From Aquatica leii (Eukaryota; Arthropoda; Insecta; Coleoptera; Lampyridae): a stretch of 64,000 bases of DNA. Where the stretch lies: positions 107,093,529 through 107,157,528 of the forward strand of contig CM069432.1 in NCBI GenBank assembly GCA_035610365.1. The letters run 5' to 3'. The notes under the pieces are model-generated. The model did not search any database, had not been told where the DNA came from, and worked only from the letters and a program-made list of their open reading frames with translations. Of this stretch, positions 12,399 to 23,223 are shown piece after piece; the stretch's first letter is position 1; each line of letters starts with the position of its first letter. The position numbers were made by a program, and so were the translations under genes.

Positions 12399-13525
12399 AC
12401 TTAGAATTTCTAAAAGAAACGTAATTTTTTACATAAAATAACTACTAAATAGTGCCAGTTTGATTTTTTATATAATTTTTAACACAAATAGTAATACTAT
12501 AAGAAAAAGAACAGAAGTTATTGAAGATATTATGAATTACATTATTCTCAAAAAACATTTATAGATCAAAAAATTTGCAAATTTTTTTGCATCTGGTAGT
12601 CAGCACAGATAATACATATACAAAACTGCTTCTAGTAAGCTTAGTAGATTATGCATATTAATCACAAATATAAAAGAATGACTACTAATATGAAAGAAAC
12701 ATATAACGGATTGCAAAGCGCACAATGTGACGGGAGCGTTAAAAAGCTGGCAGAAACCCAAAAAATCAAACTGTTAGCCGACACCTAAAAACTAACAAAA
12801 ATTGTAGGAGACATATTACTTGTTTTCTACCTGAGCCCTTACAACTATAGGATTCCATCTACTGTGTTAACATGTGGGCAACTTAGTCACAATTAAGTTG
12901 TAGTCGAGTAATGGTCAAACGAGCGGTACATTCTATAGTAATTTTCTAATTATTAAAGTGCATTTTTATTGAAACAAAAATATGAATGACGAAGCTACAG
13001 GTATGTAGTTAAATATTGTTTAGAGAAATTAGATATTTTAATTCAAGAAAAACAGGGAAAAATTATTTATGGAAATACAACAGTTTCTAGTAAAAACTGA
13101 AATTGTAAAATCAATTCAAAAGTGTTATCCCCTGTTGTTCTCGTTCTTTTTTGAAAATTTATTAAGTTTATACATCCCTCTATAGTATTCTAAAAAGAAT
13201 TGTAGCTACTTTTTACTACCTTTGTAAAAAAAATTGTTAAATAAATGTAGCCATTTATCTATTTCTTGATATATTTTAATAAGGAAAAAAAGGAATTCTT
13301 TTTTTTCCTTTAAAGAAAAGCAGCCATTTTTTTTAAATTTATAAGTTACTAATAAACGTTTTGTTTTCTGAATTTGCCACATTTTTAAAAATACATTTTG
13401 ACAATAACATTTTGCTATTATACATTATCTTTCTACGTTCAAAAGACATTGGTGTAATAATTACCGTTCAATTTCTTTAGGATTAGGGTCGAATGAGTTA
13501 ATTTTAATCATAAGGACATTATTTG
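12399..13525. other. AT-rich intergenic DNA, nothing recognised
   Basis: No coding or repeat structure could be supported. Confidence 0.45.
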
Positions 13526-13529
13526 ATAT

Positions 13530-15180
13530 AATGAAGAAATATAATGATGAAACAATTAAAGTTAAAATATTTGACCAATCAAATCATAAAACCGACAGCA
13601 CGTCCTAATGAGCATCTACCAGAATTTAAAAAAAAAAAGATTGGTGTATCTTCTTTAAAATTTAAGGTGAAATGGCAGGCTTGCTGCAGGATTAAAACCA
13701 AATTTATTAAAAAAAATAGTATTTGGTTAGATACAGATGAGTTTAAGGTCATCACGGCAAAGTGATGCTGCAAAAGTTGTTAAAAAAGCCACATCAACAA
13801 GTAAAAGCAAGAAGATATAGGTATGCTTTTGCGAAGCAAGCAATTTTTAAAGAAGTACAACCTCTTTCAGTTGAAGAAGCTTTGGCTTTATATATAAACG
13901 GAAAATTTATAAAATTTCAGTACAATTTAGTACGTGGAAAAATAATACAAAATTTTTTTCGTTTATTAAACTTGCAATGGCCAAACGGGCGTGCTATCCT
14001 CAGGAAATTGTCATAAAACCTTCTTCTGCGGAAGTGAAGTTGCAGGATTTGTTGAACTACGCCGTTCAGCGACTAGTAATGAGCCAAGCAGGCAATATTA
14101 ATTTAAATTATAGAAACGTCCACTTGATATCGAAGTGGGGCTTTGATGGTTCCAGTGGTCAAGCGGAGTATAAGCAAATTTTAGAAAATGGTACCAAAAA
14201 TGAAGGAAGCATTTTTATGATTTCTATGATGCCAATTAAGTTAATAAGTGAGAATCCCACTTCGACCCACAACATTTTATAGGAAAATCCAGTACCTTCC
14301 TTGACCAAGTTTTGCAGGCTTATTAAATTTAAATTCTGCAAAAAAGCTACAGAGCTCATACAGGCAGAGGCGCCAAATGTAAAAGAACAAATTGAAAAGT
14401 TAGTAGCATCTAGCAAAACCATGAATGGCAAGAAACTATTAATAAACCATAGATTATTGTTAACTATGGTGGATAGAAAGGTGTGTAGCGCTGTTACTAA
14501 CACTTCGTCTACCCAACGTTGTTGGCCTAACATCAAAAGATTTTAACAACATTAAAAAAGTTTTAGCAGTCAAACCAAAAGAGAACAATTATGAATTCGG
14601 CTTGTCGATTCCTCATGGATAGATCAGATCCTTTGAGTGCCTTCTTCATTTGTCAACACACTTGATTTAAAAAAATGGCAAGCTAGAAGCAAAGCCAACA
14701 AAATGAGCGTTCAAGAAAGAGAAGAAAAAATACAGCGAAGTTTCAAGGAACAACTTGGGTTGATTGTAGAGAAGTCGAAACCTGGCTTCAGCAGCTCAAA
14801 CGATGGAAATACGATGGAAATTTTAGGAATTTTAAAAAAACTGCGGAAATTTGCTGAAATAGATCCGAATATTATTTACAAATTCTATGTAATTCTTCAG
14901 GTTATTTCTAGTGGGCATAAATTTAGCTTGGAGAAATTCTGAAACCATTGCTTCGTGACGGCTACCGCATTTATTTCTTTTTATGAATGGTTTTCATTGC
15001 CACCGAGTAATCACAAAATACTTATTTATGGGCCTGAGATAGTTGCCAATGCAATAAAGACTTTAAGGAATATAGACGAAACAACACTAGCAAATTTTCT
15101 CGGACAAAGGCCAACGAAGATCTTCTTCACCATCATATATAAAATCAGATATACACAAGCACTTTTAAACTATTTATAAT
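13530..15180 (+). pseudogene. Transib transposase (RAG1-related) pseudogene
   Basis: Across three frames the plus strand carries the ordered motifs of Transib transposases, the group related to the RAG1 recombinase core: SKWGFDGSSGQAEYKQI (about 14130, containing the first catalytic Asp), FMISMMPIKLI, ENPVPSLTKFCRLIKFKF (14281 on), LLLTMVDRKVCSAVTNTSST (14455), a degraded zinc-binding SKDFN segment, YEFGL, then LDLKKWQARSKANK (14650), EEKIQRSFKEQLGLIVEK, KPGFSSSNDGNT, FYVILQVISSGHKF and LPPSNHKILIYGPEIV (15000). RAG1 has the corresponding blocks (RWQAT, ARKLM and so on). The stretch that normally carries the third acidic residue (SEEAxESRNK-like) appears deleted between about 15055 and 15070, where the frame jumps to SRTKANEDLL. 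With stops and frameshifts as well, it is inactive. No TIRs were found. It sits just beyond the 3' end of the Gr-like gene, which has lost its last exon(s). Confidence 0.8.
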
Positions 15181-15527
15181 CTATATAAAAAAAATAATAC
15201 GAAATGTTGCGTATACGCATCAATGGCCATTAATGGGTTAATTGCATAGCACAAATGTTAAATCTAGTGATATCGGATACAGATACAGATAACCATATAC
15301 GAAATGGAAGAATGTATAAAAATCTCTCAATTATTTAATATAGCAAGGTTAATGTAGAGTCATGCAAGTTTATTTACTTTTTTATAGTAATTCAAAAAAT
15401 CGCGTATATTTCAAATTTCAAATTGCTTAGAACAAGTAACAGTAACTCTTTGCGTTCTAAAAGCATAATAAGTGTGTCATGGTAACTACGTGTACTAACA
15501 TTAGAAAAGAGAACTTAATTAACTTAC

Positions 15528-16562
15528 ATAAATATCCGTATCATCACTAAACGCTTCACGTTGAAAGCAATGCATATCCATACCAAATGAATTAGCCTAA
15601 AAGTCGAACAAATTATGTGATCGCATAATTTTTTTTTTTGTTACCTTGTTGTATATATTCAGAAACAAATTTAGTACCAGTAAAACGTCAAATAGTTCTT
15701 TGGAGAGCCATATTAATCTAATGCCTATTGCAAAATGCCATTTAAACGAAAAAAAATTGTTTTGTATCATTGATGTATAAATTCCATATAAATTAATTAT
15801 ACCATTTCCAAAATATATAGGTGACATAAACAATAAAAAAATTTCAAATATTTTAAAAACCATAATAGTAGTTTCGTAGAGTTTTGAATGCAAAAAGCAC
15901 AAAATATGTATTTTTTTTAAGACTGTATTGGTAGTCTTTTGATGCAAATGTTTTTTAATTAAATGAAATCGGTGACCAATAATAAATAACCAATTAGACA
16001 ATTCGTAAGTTGCTGCACACATTATTAATTGACAAATTACGACATAAATTTTATAAAATGCACTCACATTAATACTAATCAGAAAACAAGTGATAGAAGT
16101 AACTGTAGCGACGATACAAAAGATCAGTAATCGAAAAATTGTTAGGTTTATCTGACAGTACTCTACCTCAACTCCGATTTCTTTAAGATAATAATCCGTT
16201 TGTGCAATATTTTTTAAAAACTTATCTACATTGCTAGGTCTCCAATAACACCCAACTGAACAACCTATGTTATTAATTGCAGTTAGCGTAAAATACAAAA
16301 ACATTACGTTATCAGGTAAATCAAAGCTGACTTTTTCAAAAATAAATAATTTTAAATTGTACATATACATTAGTATGTGAAACCAACAAAATAATAATGT
16401 ATACAATAGTTTGAATTTAAATTTTTCTTCTTTGCCTTGATATAAATAGTAAGGCACATATTGAATACCACATAGATTAGAAAAAATCCATACTGGTTTT
16501 ATTGATAAATAAATATATTCTAAATTAAATTTTTCACGTTTAGACAATGAAGACTTTGCCAT
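15528..16562 (-). CDS. Gustatory receptor-like gene, 3' end missing
   Basis: Exon 1 runs from ATG at 16562 to 15645 (306 codons). A GTAACA donor follows at 15644, and a CTTTTAG acceptor leads into exon 2 at 15596-15528 (23 codons, phase 0), followed by a GTAAGT donor. The spliced junction reads YNK then ANSFGMDMH. This aligns with KANTFGSSIH in the second receptor of this window, which supports the splice. Without splicing the frame ends after a few unrelated residues. The protein has several hydrophobic segments, a KPVWIFSNLCGIQ N-terminus and the length expected of an insect Gr (7tm_7) lacking its last ~57 residues. No exon with the usual end of the family was found between 15527 and the Transib relic. 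The gene may be truncated, or its last exons may lie far away. The ligand cannot be predicted. Confidence 0.75.
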
Positions 16563-17535
16563 TTTACGTATTTATTTGCCTTTTAAACACTTAAAAAAAC
16601 AAATACTTGAGTATTACATTATCAAATATGTATACATGTATACAATACAATATCTAAAATTTTAATATGCAATAAAATGTATTATGAAATCGATGATAAT
16701 ATATTATTAAGGCAACATAAGCTATTACCACATTATTACATTGGATTTGTTTAAAAACTATATTTGATATCAAAATATAAATGCTTCAAAAAGGTTTTTT
16801 TGTAATAGATTTTTAAAACATAAATTTGATAAAAATTTTTAGAAGTTCTGGTTACGACTTTCATGTATAAATTATTATTATGCACAGTGAACGATAAAAA
16901 ATGTAAAAGATATGCAGTTGACATCGCTTAGTAAGTACTTCAAGCGACCGATCGTTTTGTACTTGCTAACCGAGGGGACTTACTATCCGAGGTATAAATT
17001 CATTTTGGTTGAGGTCGTACATATAGCTATAATTTATGTTATATTTACGTTTTCGGCAATTTTGTATATGAAGTCAGATATGTCGTTTTTAGAATAAGTC
17101 ATTAAGCACGTATTGGTTATATTAGCAGAAATACGATTCGTAATAATTTTTATTATAATGTCACTGTTCTTCTATTGTATACAAATTATTTAAGAGGATT
17201 CTTCCATTGCGCATTAGAGTAAATTACAGTGTAGTCCTGCTTAACTAATATTTCGGTTACTAATGAAATCTGAATTAAAATATTTTGCACATATGTAGTT
17301 TAAAGATGATTGTAGGGCATATCGCATTTAGATTTTTTTATCCATTTTTAATGTCATTGCTTCTCTCTTAAAATATGTAAAATTCGCAATAATCGTAAGC
17401 AAGTAGTAAGCAAACCATTACATATTTTTAAATTTAAAATACGTACCGCCCTAATGTAGTACTTTATTACTTTATTTACTAAAATATAAATTAAATCCTT
17501 TTCTTTTATCGTAAAACAAAAAATTAAATTAAATA
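16563..17535. other. Upstream region of the Gr-like gene, AT-rich
   Basis: Presumed promoter side of the minus-strand receptor. A 61-aa open frame at 16912-17097 (+) has a hydrophobic stretch but no recognisable family. No clear core promoter element can be assigned. Confidence 0.35.
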
Positions 17536-17539
17536 TTGA

Positions 17540-18195
17540 CTTTTTCGATTTCGTTTGTTGTGCCTTTTTCTCCTTGTAGCGCTGTTGCGCTTCTGTTATA
17601 TATTGAGGATTACGTATTGGCATGTTTCGTAGATGTGTCGGATCTACACTTTAGGAAAGATGCAATTCATATAAAACTAAATTAATTTAGATTCCATATG
17701 ATTTTTTCAAAAATCATTACTCTTAAGGACATATTCAACTTTTAGTGGAAATGATGGTCCTGTCCACACCGCCAATAGACAGCATCTCCTATTAGTGACC
17801 CGTAATTGTCCCTAGATTTGGTAGTACCATGGACGTTTCTTGTTTATTTTATATCCTGTTTCCTTATCATATGTCCAAAATTTAATTTTTTCATTTGCAA
17901 TACCTGGTTGATTGAATGCCAAATATGGACATTTAATCTCAACCGTAAGGTTTTCACCGATTATCTGTCGTTGCACCAATGAAATTAAACTCTTCGTCAG
18001 TAAATAAGCCATTGTTTGTAAAACCGACATTTTCTTGAGTTTCAAAGGATTTTTTGGCAATACTTTCGTATTGCCGACAATGTTTTAAGGAAGCTACCTT
18101 TGCCAAATCGCTCTTCTCATACAACAATTTGCAAACAATAGCTTTACAACTAGTGGTATCTCGTCGATTACAAATGGAATGTACATGAAAAACAG
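17540..18195 (-). pseudogene. Mutator-like/YqaJ transposon protein, C-terminal fragment
   Basis: The minus strand reads CNRRDTTSCKAIVCKLLYEK, HCRQYESIAKKSFETQENVG, NNGLFTDEEFNFIGA, then VEIKCPYLAFNQ, IANEKIKFWTYDKETGYKIN, WYYQI (stop) GQLRVTNRRCC, LLAVWTGPSFPLKVEYV and VDPTHLRNMPIRNPQYI. This is collinear with residues ~560-745 of the near-intact protein at 61.6-63.9 kb (VEIKCPSSA, KIKFWKYNK, WYYQIQGQL, LAVWTG, VDPRHH). The EIK motif of the YqaJ-type PD-(D/E)XK nuclease is preserved, but there are frameshifts and an in-frame stop (where the intact copy has Gln) in the YYQIQGQL box. The transposase half is absent, so it is a truncated dead copy. It extends a little beyond the end of the intact protein, to ITEAQQRYKEKK. 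Confidence 0.85.
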
Positions 18196-18279
18196 TTATT
18201 AGTTTTCTACGTACCTACTTTGATATGATCTGCAAATAGTGTTAATCATCGATCACTGTGCTGGACTGTAACAATGAAA

Positions 18280-19890
18280 CTTATAAGCCGATAAACGGAA
18301 TAGAATATCCCAAGAAAAAAAAACAAAGAGAAAAGTAACAAAAAAGATATCCTAAAAATGACTAACAACATCCAAAAAAGCCGAGCAAACGGAAGTACAT
18401 AAAGTACAGAAAACGGAGTTGTAGTCTGTCCTAAGTTTCAGACTTACACAGCCAAACGAATAATTTACTAAGGCCAATGTAGCAAAAGAAAGAATTAGCA
18501 CAAAAAAATAAAGAAAAAAGCATATTGTTGCAGTAAATCCAAGAAAAAAAGACAATGCTTAAGCAGAGAGAAAAACTTTCAAAGCAACTCAACATGAAAC
18601 CAAAAGAAAAAAGTATGTCAATAAAGAACAGAAAACTTCACTTGCCAATTGAGCATCGTGAGTCAGTGCACGTTGCGTTGGAATGTTACATTGAAACGTA
18701 AATGCCGAAGAACGGATTAGAATATTCCAAGAGCAAAAGAAACCCAAAGAAGAGAAATATCCTAACGGTGACTGACAACATCAATAATGCCGACTAAGCG
18801 GAAGTACGGAGTACAAGAAGTGACGTTGCAGTCTATTCCAAGCTCCAAACCAAAAACCACAAAACAAAAAACCACTAAACCTAATAAAGCAAGAGAAGTA
18901 ACTGAGAAAAAAAAGCAAAAGAAAAAAAACATAGTTGCGTGAGTACTAAAGAAAGAAGTTACTAAAAAGAAAAAAGAAAGCAAGTATTCAAGCAACAAAT
19001 CAAGATAAAAAAAAACAAAGAAGATAATTGCCCTAAAGGCGAACCTTCAAAAACAAAAGAAAAAAAAAGAAAAAAATCAAAAGTAAGGAAGACAAGAAAG
19101 GATGAAAAGAGACAGACGGAGAAAGATAAGACAAGATGTAAGTGTCTGATTCGTTCTTCTCTCTGTAGAAAAAACGAAAGGGAGTGACCAGCCCTTCAGT
19201 GCCCAACCAACCGCCCATGAGGCGAACCATAAAGAGAATTAAAAGAAAGAATAATGGTTGGCACAAAGAAAAGATAGATAGGCCCTAAGCAGAAAAAAAT
19301 AATGAAAAGTAGAAAAGATAAGAGATAGAGAAAGACCGAGAAAGATAAGGCTTGATGTTAATGTCTGATTCGTTCTTCACCCCGTAGAAGAACAAAAAGA
19401 GAGACCACCCTACGGTGCCCAACCAACCGCCCATAAAGAAGAGAAAAAAACAAGAGATGAGAAAATATATCAAAATTAGCTATAGAACGAATGCGTACCA
19501 ATTGCTGTCCCAAACTAGAAAGTATACTTCACGACTTTAATGCCGACGAGCGGAATAGAAAACTCAAGAAAAGAACAAACCAAATCCAAAAGCAGAAGAG
19601 AGAATTCTATATATGACGTACCAATCCAAAAAAGCCGACTAAGCGGTTATAAATATATACAGACGGAAAGGTAGTCTGTCCTGAAGTAAGATGGAGAAGA
19701 AAGCAACCAAAACAAAAGCACTAGAAACTTAAGCAAAAAAAGAAAATCGGTGACAGCAATATGAAAGGAACAATTGGGTAGCATCCAAGCTACAACCAAC
19801 AAGATACCGACGACGTATCCAAAGACTCGAACCACCAAAACCGAAAGAAAAGAACCAAAACAATAGCAAAGGTCAAAAGTCGAAAGCCCA
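18280..19890. repeat. Degenerate tandem repeats in a purine-rich tract
   Basis: The plus strand is strongly A+G-rich. Two kinds of unit recur. Unit 1 (GCCGAnnAnCGGAnTAGAA-type, followed ~80 bp later by AGCCGAnnAAnCGG and then GTAGTCTGTCC) starts near 18281, 18700 and 19540. Unit 2 (TGTCTGATTCGTTCTTC followed by GTGCCCAACCAACCGCCCAT) occurs near 19143 and 19364, about 220 bp apart. Read on the minus strand, this pyrimidine-rich block lies downstream of the integrase remnant of the LTR element and is probably its 3' untranslated region, expanded by tandem duplication. Hydrophobic open frames on the minus strand here (18352-19838) are translations of the pyrimidine-rich repeats, not genes. Confidence 0.65.
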
Positions 19891-19899
19891 AAAAGTGAA

Positions 19900-21130
19900 C
19901 TAGCACTTACGACGCTTGCGACGCCAATGAAAGCGAAGAGAACAATTAGAAGAAAAAGACAGCAAATGATAATTAGAAGCTACTGAAGAAGGAGATGCAA
20001 AAGCAATAGCAGCGGCTTTTACATCTGGAGAAAGAGTACGATCTTTCTGTAGACGCGTAGACCTTGTAGCGACACCGGTATTGGAAAGCTTCATCGTTGC
20101 TGGCAAAACGTGACATGACCTAATAGTATTGTTTTGCTGTGCGTTCGAACAAGAACAGTGACGTATAAACTCAGCAACCTTAGGTCTCATATGAGGCCAG
20201 TAGAAATTACACCGAAGAGCTTCTAACGTACTCCTAACACTGCAGTGTTCACGCTCAGATAGAAGATGGTGATCGTGGATTAATTGTTTGCGTTGGTTCG
20301 AAGGAACAACTACTTTCCACACGCAAGAGTCAGACAAAGAAATGCGTACACGTTTACATAGAAGACCTTTCACAATACACCAACGAGAGAAACGACGAGG
20401 AAAAGCAGAAACTTTAGAAACCAAACCTTAGTACCAAGGATCGGCAGTAGGTCTAATAATCCTAGAAACTGAAGAAAAATTTGGAGGAAGAGAAGCTAAA
20501 GAACGAACAGGACGTACAAGTTTCTCAGCTTTAGAACGACAGTGCCTACAAGTATTAGACTCAGGAGTAGTTATAGAAGAAAGAAGTGAAGGAGTATTAA
20601 GAGAATCCGCAACATCATTAGCAGAAGCTGCTGACGTAGCAGTCCTAATCAAAGATGATTCTAGAAGTCGATCACTTCCCTCAGATGTCGAAAAGTTAAA
20701 AGAATTACAAGAGTTAAGATTCGATTCCAAACGTTTGCCTAAAGAGACCAATTGAGAAAAAGATGTAATATCCACTAGTGCGAAATGAGATTGATAAAAT
20801 GGAGTCAAGTTGCGGCGTATGATTTTAAGCTGCGTCTTCTCCGAGACTGGTTTTAACAATTGCATAAAAAGATATTGCATAGTAGCAACGTACATCACAT
20901 AACACCTCAGAATCTGAAAGAAAAAGTTGATGCTAAGAAACTTCACGAGACAAACACAACTCATCAATACGAATAAAAAACTCCATTAATACAAACGGAT
21001 CTTCACCAGAGAAAGTAATATTCCAATCAGCCAAGTTCATTTCCGAATCAGAGTCTGATGAAGTAAGAAGTGGTGGCTCTTCGTCTGAAGAATACATAGT
21101 TAACACACTAATAAATAATCTAATAAACAA
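19900..21130 (-). pseudogene. LTR retrotransposon gag and integrase remnant
   Basis: Minus-strand frames give, in order: a gag start with SDSDSEMNLADWNITFSGED, PFVLMEFFIRIDEL (21130-20933); a gag body with TQLKIIRRNLTPFYQSHFAL and FSQLVSLGKRLE (20967-20428), plus a C-x2-C-like CRHCRSKAE; then the integrase zinc-binding domain with LIHDHHLLSEREHCSVRSTL, FYWPHMRPKVAEFIRHC and SCSNAQQN (20424-19900). HxxxxH and CxxC spacing of the H2C2 finger is mostly retained. Protease, RT and RNase H are absent between gag and integrase, so the element has a large internal deletion, or is a deletion derivative. Ty3/gypsy-type by gag and finger pattern. It lies directly downstream (on the minus strand) of an LTR and primer-binding site at 21.5-21.9 kb. 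Confidence 0.75.
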
Positions 21131-21520
21131 AAAAAAAAGTTAATCGACGAAGTCAAGCTATTCCAAAAAGTAAAGCAAAGTCCACCGACACGTATCTGAG
21201 CACTAGTTTAATTAAAAGAAAAGTAAGTAAATTACTAATATAAAGTTAAACCGAAGCACTAAAATCAAAAAGTAAAAGTTAAGGAAGTAACGCCGACGTC
21301 AAGATTTGCAGCAATCCCTAACGAAGCAAATCGAACCCACTAAAGAAAAAGAAAGGTAAAAGAATCAGTAAAACTAGAAGAAATTATTGCACACAAAAAT
21401 TGATAGAAATTCAACAGTATAAGCTACGTCTGAATGATAGTAATCCTGCGCTAATCACAATTAAAGAAAATAGCTAAAAGAAATATAGAGAATGAGAAAT
21501 TCGATATGAGAAAAATCGAG

Positions 21521-21540
21521 CCCCTGAAGTTGGGCAGCCA
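21521..21540 (-). other. Primer-binding site-like sequence
   Basis: On the minus strand this 20-mer starts with TGG (TGGCTGCCCAACTTCAGGGG), directly after the inferred LTR end. That is where and how a tRNA-primed LTR element begins its leader. The corresponding tRNA was not determined. Confidence 0.6.
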
Positions 21541-21905
21541 AATTTTATAGTATCGTCTTAATTTAATTTTTTTTTAAACGAATGAGTCATTAAGAAACTA
21601 ATATTAAATGATCAAAAACGTTATCTTTATATACACACAATAGTATCCCTACCAAATTGTACTTTACGATCATACACTATTACTATAATCTTTACCGACT
21701 GACCTACATACTTGAAACGAAATTATTTCTATGATATGTTACAATTTGCTATTACCCATACGATCTATCCCAACGAATACAACTCGAACATACCCGAAAC
21801 AAAACGATAGCAACGGAACTTCACGAACTCTTACCGATCATACTCGAGTGATTAAGAATCTTTAATTCGTTATGACATGTAGTTCATGCAAGTTGGGTGC
21901 CTCCA
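21541..21905 (-). repeat. 5' LTR (about 365 bp), inferred
   Basis: Read on the minus strand it begins TGGAGGCACCC, contains a TATA box (TATATAAAG, 21625-21633) and ends just before the primer-binding site. The order LTR - PBS - gag - integrase on one strand fits one retroelement. No matching 3' LTR was seen at 17.5-18.3 kb, so the boundaries rest on position rather than on a repeat pair. Confidence 0.55.
21625..21633 (-). promoter_or_regulatory. TATA box of the LTR
   Basis: TATATAAAG on the minus strand, about 85 bp before the LTR end, in the position expected for the LTR promoter. Confidence 0.45.
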
Positions 21906-21954
21906 TATTATACCCTCAATGTTAGACATAATTTAAGTAATCCATTTCCTGGGC

Positions 21955-22150
21955 GATAGATTGGAAGGGAAAATGATGATATGAAATGATTCAACCTTCA
22001 GATTTCACACTCTGTGATTTTTTATGTGGAGTTTTTTTGAAATCAAAAGTTTATTCAACACTAATTGATAATATTCACACCATCAAATTTTTAATGCGAT
22101 TGACGACTTGAGAAATTGGTCAGAAATTATGCAGAGAATTGACTTAAATT
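21955..22150 (+). pseudogene. Mariner/IS630-type transposase C-terminal relic
   Basis: The reading PSDFTLCDFLCGVFLKSKVY followed by STLIDNIHTI corresponds to the third-Asp region of insect mariner/IS630-like transposases (usual form DLTPCDFFLWGxLKxxVY). Only about 60 codons survive and the rest of the element is absent. Confidence 0.65.
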
Positions 22151-23223
22151 TCTTGAAAAAAATCAGTAGGTATCTTAGTGAATATAAATTTAAAAACACA
22201 AAATTAAGTAAAGTTCCTAGATAGCAGAATAAGGTTGATTCAAACTTGAAACAAAATTGTCACAATGATAGAAGCTTGCAGCAAGCTTATTTTGCTTTGT
22301 TTGTAATTAAACCCCATCTTCTTTAATGAATGTTGTAAAAATACAAAAAAATACTTGTAATATTTTCTAAAACGAAAGCCATTTTATAAAATTGTTCATT
22401 CAGTAATCGTGTATATAATATTATTTATAACAAAACACAATAACTAAATCGCATCTTGGAAAAAACAAACTTGATTGTAACTGTTGGTCAACGGTTTCGG
22501 TTTAAAGAAATAAATTGATGTTACTTTTAAATTTCCAGTGCGATATACAAGTTAGATTTGTCTGTTTGTGTTCAGCGAGTAAAAGTAAGCTCTATCATGG
22601 GTATCTTAGTTCAAACGCTGTATTTCCAAACATTTCTTATAATTTGTTGCAGAAAAATTCTAATGAAATAAACTACAAGCTCAAAATTATTTACAATTTT
22701 TTTCAATATAAGAGGAAATGTTGATTTGGACTATTGGTTTTATGTGTTTTTTAGTCTGTATGGTAACAATATTCTTAAATAATCATTTTTTACCAAACGA
22801 AAAACTGCATGTCGGCTGTTGAGAAGAGTAAACAATTCTGATAGTTTTTGAGAATTATAGGTACGTAAACTGTATAATAAACAAGTTACTTTTTAAAATT
22901 CTAGAAATAAAAGAACAAAAGAGTTGTTGGAAACAATTAAGTTTGCAATGATGGTACGTATAATTTTTGTTTACCATTTAGCAATGCGCTAGACCAAAAA
23001 AAACTCTAATTTAATCTCATTAAATTTTTTTTTGAAATCATACAATATAAACATGGTTAGAGTTTTTTTTATCAAATTGTTATTTAATGAGATCTACAAC
23101 ATGAAATATGTACATTAGTACTTTGCTTATTGGTTGCAACAGAAAAGTAATAATTCATTAAATAATTGATTTGAAAATCAAACAAACAACATGTAAATTA
23201 CGTTTTGTTTCTTAAAAGTAAAC
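22151..23223. other. Upstream region of the second Gr-like gene
   Basis: AT-rich, without recognised coding or repeat sequence. It presumably includes the promoter of the receptor that starts at 23224. Confidence 0.4.

Noticed and set aside
14159-14536. 125-codon minus-strand frame
   Set aside because: It is antisense to the Transib transposase, whose motifs are clear on the plus strand.
16912-17097. 61-codon frame as the start of a third receptor
   Set aside because: Only one hydrophobic stretch, no downstream exon and no family motif.
18352-19838. Several hydrophobic minus-strand open frames
   Set aside because: They come from pyrimidine-rich tandem repeats and have no family motifs or conserved starts.
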